From Planctomycetota bacterium (GTDB lineage Bacteria; Planctomycetota; Phycisphaerae; UBA1845), in assembly GCA_022566435.1 (NCBI GenBank), contig JADFIX010000124.1:1-8251 (forward strand): DNA of 8,251 nucleotides, read 5' to 3'. The translations under genes were made by a program, and so were the position numbers. Below are positions 5,919 through 8,251 of the stretch, in pieces (the stretch's first letter is position 1; each line of letters opens with the position of its first letter). A model generated the notes under the pieces. The model was given only the letters and a program-made list of their open reading frames with translations. It was not told where the DNA came from and did no database searches.

Positions 5919-7199
5919 CTACGGCGATGTTTGCTGGAACGGTCGATCGAGAATCCGGACCGACACAACGGCGAGCACGATGGCGATCAATGGCTCCGTC
6001 GGAGCGCGGTAGCGCAGTTGCACGTGGCTCAGGGTATAGACGATCGAAAAGACCAGAATCGTGGCGACTAGCCACCAGAGATGGGCTCCGAAGTGTCGCA
6101 AATAGAGTAACCCGATGATCATCGCCAGAGTCTCCAGCGATATCAGGACTGTGATGCAAGCGCGCAAAGCGTTCGTTGGCCAACCTCCGTTTCCGGGGAT
6201 TGCGTGAGAAAAGATGCTGCCCGTCCAATAGTCGACGGCCCGCGTTCCACAGAGCTTCAACCAGCCGCCGAAGTCGTTCCGAATCGCCGTTTTGGCCATC
6301 CTGCCCCACTCTTTGAAATACGCCTGCTCGCCGGTCTTCAGGAGGACACGCTGCTGTTGCTCGTTGTGCATCGGATACCAGGCGGCGTATACCTCTGCGG
6401 GGATGGAGTGTGCCTCCGGACAGGCACCGAGCCAAAGCACCAGGCCAAAAGAACTGCGAATGTAGCTTAGCTCACCGAAGTGGTGATAGTTTCGCATCGT
6501 CCACGGCGCGACGGTAACCAGCCAACCCATCGTCGTCAGCGCCGTGCCGCGTACGATCATCGTCGCGGATCGGTTGCCTTTCCGCATCAGCATCCACAGT
6601 ACGAGGAAGGGATAGGCGATCGTGAGAGCGGGGTTTACATGGGCGACCACGCCTAGAAGAACGCCGAAGCCGATTTGTCGCTTCCAGTCATACGGACGAT
6701 CCGCCAATCTCAGCAAGACCCACAGCACGAGGCAAACCGAGAAAATGAAGATGCTCGTATCCCATAGTAGCCTGGTGTATCCGAACACGACGGGATTCAA
6801 CGCAACCCAAATGGCCGCCAACCAGCCGGCTCTCGAGTCGCACAAGCGTCGCGCGATCCCGAAGACCAGAAGGACGGCGACACTTGTCGCCACGGCATTA
6901 AGGAATTGCAAGGCAAGGGTGGCCGCGATGGTTTCAACGCCGAGCAGGGAATACACGCCGGCCACAACAACCGTATAAGCCGGCGGAAGCATGTTGGACG
7001 GTTCGAGCCTCACGTCCTCGTGGATCAAAGGGCAGGTGATGACACCATGAGACACAAGCCTCGATCCCGAATGAACGTATTCTCGGTAAATGTCCGGCGA
7101 TCGACCGAGTGATCCCGACGCCCAGCAAGAGACGATCCGTACCGCAAGCGCGAGAATCGCGAGAAGCAGCAGTAACCGCGGCGACGTCGGTCGTTCCAT
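5919..7199 (-). CDS. Multi-pass membrane glycosyltransferase of the GT-C fold (GT39/PMT_2-like)
   Basis: A 426-residue (from 7199) integral membrane protein. The first hydrophobic helix (residues 9-27) is followed by the typical first periplasmic loop: an acidic residue in 'GRSPDIYREY' (D36), then 'LPPAYTVVVAGVYSLLG' (71-87), the counterpart of the PPGYPLFLAL signature in dolichyl-phosphate-mannose/ArnT-type transferases. Further membrane helices follow, with 'GYTRLLWDTSIFIF' in the middle and 'LRYRAPTEPLIAIVLAVV' at the end, also usual for bacterial members. Such enzymes move a sugar from a lipid-phosphate donor to a protein, lipid or glycan on the outer face of the membrane; donor and acceptor cannot be told here. 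The frame is open upstream to an ATG at 7365-7367, adding 56 residues without any hydrophobic or conserved segment; I prefer the ATG at 7197-7199, which puts the first membrane helix at the N-terminus. Neither start has a strong ribosome site. It lies 205 bases downstream of the hydrolase on the same strand. Confidence 0.82.
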   Translation of the reverse strand: MERPTSPRLLLLLAILALAVRIVSCWASGSLGRSPDIYREYVHSGSRLVSHGVITCPLIHEDVRLEPSNMLPPAYTVVVAGVYSLLGVETIAATLALQFLNAVATSVAVLLVFGIARRLCDSRAGWLAAIWVALNPVVFGYTRLLWDTSIFIFSVCLVLWVLLRLADRPYDWKRQIGFGVLLGVVAHVNPALTIAYPFLVLWMLMRKGNRSATMIVRGTALTTMGWLVTVAPWTMRNYHHFGELSYIRSSFGLVLWLGACPEAHSIPAEVYAAWYPMHNEQQQRVLLKTGEQAYFKEWGRMAKTAIRNDFGGWLKLCGTRAVDYWTGSIFSHAIPGNGGWPTNALRACITVLISLETLAMIIGLLYLRHFGAHLWWLVATILVFSIVYTLSHVQLRYRAPTEPLIAIVLAVVSVRILDRPFQQTSP

Positions 7200-7278
7200 A
7201 GGGAATTTCGTATCATAGAAATGGGGGTCGGGCAACAGGCGCGTGTCAGACGTGACGCCCGCCGCCTGCATACGAATC

Positions 7279-7306
7279 AAAAAAAACCGTACGGGCGAGG
7301 ATCGGT
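7279..7306 (-). terminator. Possible weak terminator or T tract downstream of the hydrolase gene
   Basis: On the minus strand, ACCG (7303-7306) can pair with CGGT (7286-7289) and is followed directly by a run of eight T (7279-7286, written as A on the plus strand). The 8-base palindrome CCGTACGG (7287-7294) touches the T run. The stem is short with a 13-base loop, so strength is doubtful. If the glycosyltransferase really started at 7367, this tract would be inside its coding sequence; its terminator-like look is a further small argument for the 7199 start. Confidence 0.28.
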
Positions 7307-7404
7307 CGGCGATACACTTCTCGTGCCGCACCGAGCCCCAATTACTCAGGACTGGCGGTGCGCGCATGGCGCGAGAGTCACGACTTTCCCCAATCCGTGA
7401 GGCG

Positions 7405-8251
7405 CTACCGGTTCATCAGGTATTCCAATCCTTCGGTGATGGCGTCGGCTTGGGCCTTGGAAATCTCGTGCCCCAGGCCGTCAAGGGCTTTGACCTCGAC
7501 AGGCATGTTGGCCCCTTTCACTTGATCTTCGATTTGCAGACAGTCCGCCAGCCGTTCGTCGTTTTCGCCGGCCATTAGGTAGAACTTGGGCGGATTCGGG
7601 CGAAGCGAGCCTCGATATCGCTCGAACAATTCAAAGTCTCGAGGCCCAATTGCGAGCACGCCAGTGGCCAGGTCAGCGTATTGGGCCATCGTCCAGAGGG
7701 CGATGTCGGCGCCCTGTGAGAAACCAACCACCAGGATTCTGTCCGTGTCCGCAGGGTAGTTCCGAGACGCATACTCGGCGGCGTCTAATACGGTATGCAC
7801 GGCCCTGAAAACCTCCTGTCGCTGCCGACGCCATCCGAACGTGTCACCCCAACTTCTTCCTCCCCCCTTGGCCTCTTTGGGGCCGGTCGGGGCGACCAGA
7901 ATGGCCCCGATCCGTTTGGCCGGCTCCCGGAATATTTCGGCGATTTCTTCGGGTGAGCCGCCGTAGCGATGTAAGGCAACCAGAATCGGGACGACCTTAT
8001 CACCGGCATAGTTAGGGGGCAAAATGATGAGTGGCTTTTGATCCTTTGCCTTGGCCCGAAAGGCCTCCCAGCCTTTTTTCCGGTTTTGGCGAATAATGCT
8101 CACCGTCTTACGAAATTGCGGGTGGGATTGCGTCGCACCGAACGCCTTCCATTTTTTGGAGGGTCCGATGTCCCGATAGCCCTTTTTCGCGCACAACTCC
8201 AAATGCTTGATCGCGTTCTCAGTATCTTCCTGCGACGCGTACGCGAGGGCC
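7405..8251 (-). CDS. Alpha/beta hydrolase (esterase/phospholipase-carboxylesterase-like) with a TPR-like N-terminal part, 5' end outside the window
   Basis: The frame is open from the right edge to a TAG at 7405-7407. Positions are counted from the TTG codon at 8200-8202 as residue 1; the frame continues before it, so that TTG is probably not the start. The upstream piece 'ALAYASQEDTENAIKHLELC' plus 'AKKGYRDIGPSKKWKAFGAT' and 'HPQFRKTV' has the shape of a last TPR with the usual G-F/Y-R-D ... P-x-F ending. From about residue 56 an alpha/beta hydrolase begins: 'LVALHRYGG' (76-82) is the oxyanion-hole loop, with Arg where HG is usual; 'GFSQGAD' holds the nucleophile S162 (codon 7717-7719); D215 in 'MAGENDE' and H245 in 'GLGHEIS' complete a plausible Ser-Asp-His triad. 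The most likely activity is ester hydrolysis; the substrate is unknown. No signal peptide can be judged because the N-terminus is missing. Confidence 0.82.
   Translation of the reverse strand, partial: ALAYASQEDTENAIKHLELCAKKGYRDIGPSKKWKAFGATQSHPQFRKTVSIIRQNRKKGWEAFRAKAKDQKPLIILPPNYAGDKVVPILVALHRYGGSPEEIAEIFREPAKRIGAILVAPTGPKEAKGGGRSWGDTFGWRRQRQEVFRAVHTVLDAAEYASRNYPADTDRILVVGFSQGADIALWTMAQYADLATGVLAIGPRDFELFERYRGSLRPNPPKFYLMAGENDERLADCLQIEDQVKGANMPVEVKALDGLGHEISKAQADAITEGLEYLMNR

Noticed and set aside
1..8251. CRISPR array, insertion sequence, prophage or defence system
   Set aside because: No regularly spaced repeats, transposase, integrase or phage-like genes were seen, and gene content and base composition look even across the window.

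Overview
This window looks like chromosomal DNA from a GC-rich bacterium, most likely of the Planctomycetota (my inference). The reasons are the gene set: ECF sigma factor sequences, a cytoplasmic Ser/Thr kinase directly followed by a PPP-like phosphatase, a large exported TPR protein with an embedded gluzincin-type peptidase domain, and a TPR/hydrolase fusion. No ribosomal, tRNA or other universal marker is present, so the phylum cannot be proved from this window. I see no CRISPR array, insertion sequence or RNA gene.

Layout. Positions 1-72 (+) hold the last 23 codons of a gene that begins outside the window; the tail resembles the end of an ECF sigma factor. Positions 99-479 (-) hold a sigma factor with a clear region 2 and the first residues of region 4, after which the homology stops abruptly. 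The two face each other and may be two pieces of one rearranged gene. Positions 736-3675 (+) encode a 979-residue exported TPR-peptidase-TPR protein. A 410-base gap without a convincing gene follows. Then comes a tight two-gene unit: a Ser/Thr kinase (4086-4985) and a metallophosphatase (4988-5842), only 2 bases apart. Two minus-strand genes converge on this unit: a GT-C type membrane glycosyltransferase (5919-7199, frame open to 7367) and, at the right edge, an alpha/beta hydrolase with a TPR-like N-terminal part that runs off the window.

How the genes may work together. The kinase and phosphatase are the best candidate system. They are probably co-translated, both are predicted to be cytoplasmic, and they could act as writer and eraser on the same target. 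Both deviate from the textbook active site. The kinase has Thr37 where the ATP-binding lysine of strand beta-3 should be. The phosphatase lacks the GDxxDRG metal motif and has Glu71 and His74 at the corresponding place. The exported TPR-peptidase, the membrane glycosyltransferase and the hydrolase are neighbours without a demonstrable functional link to the pair.
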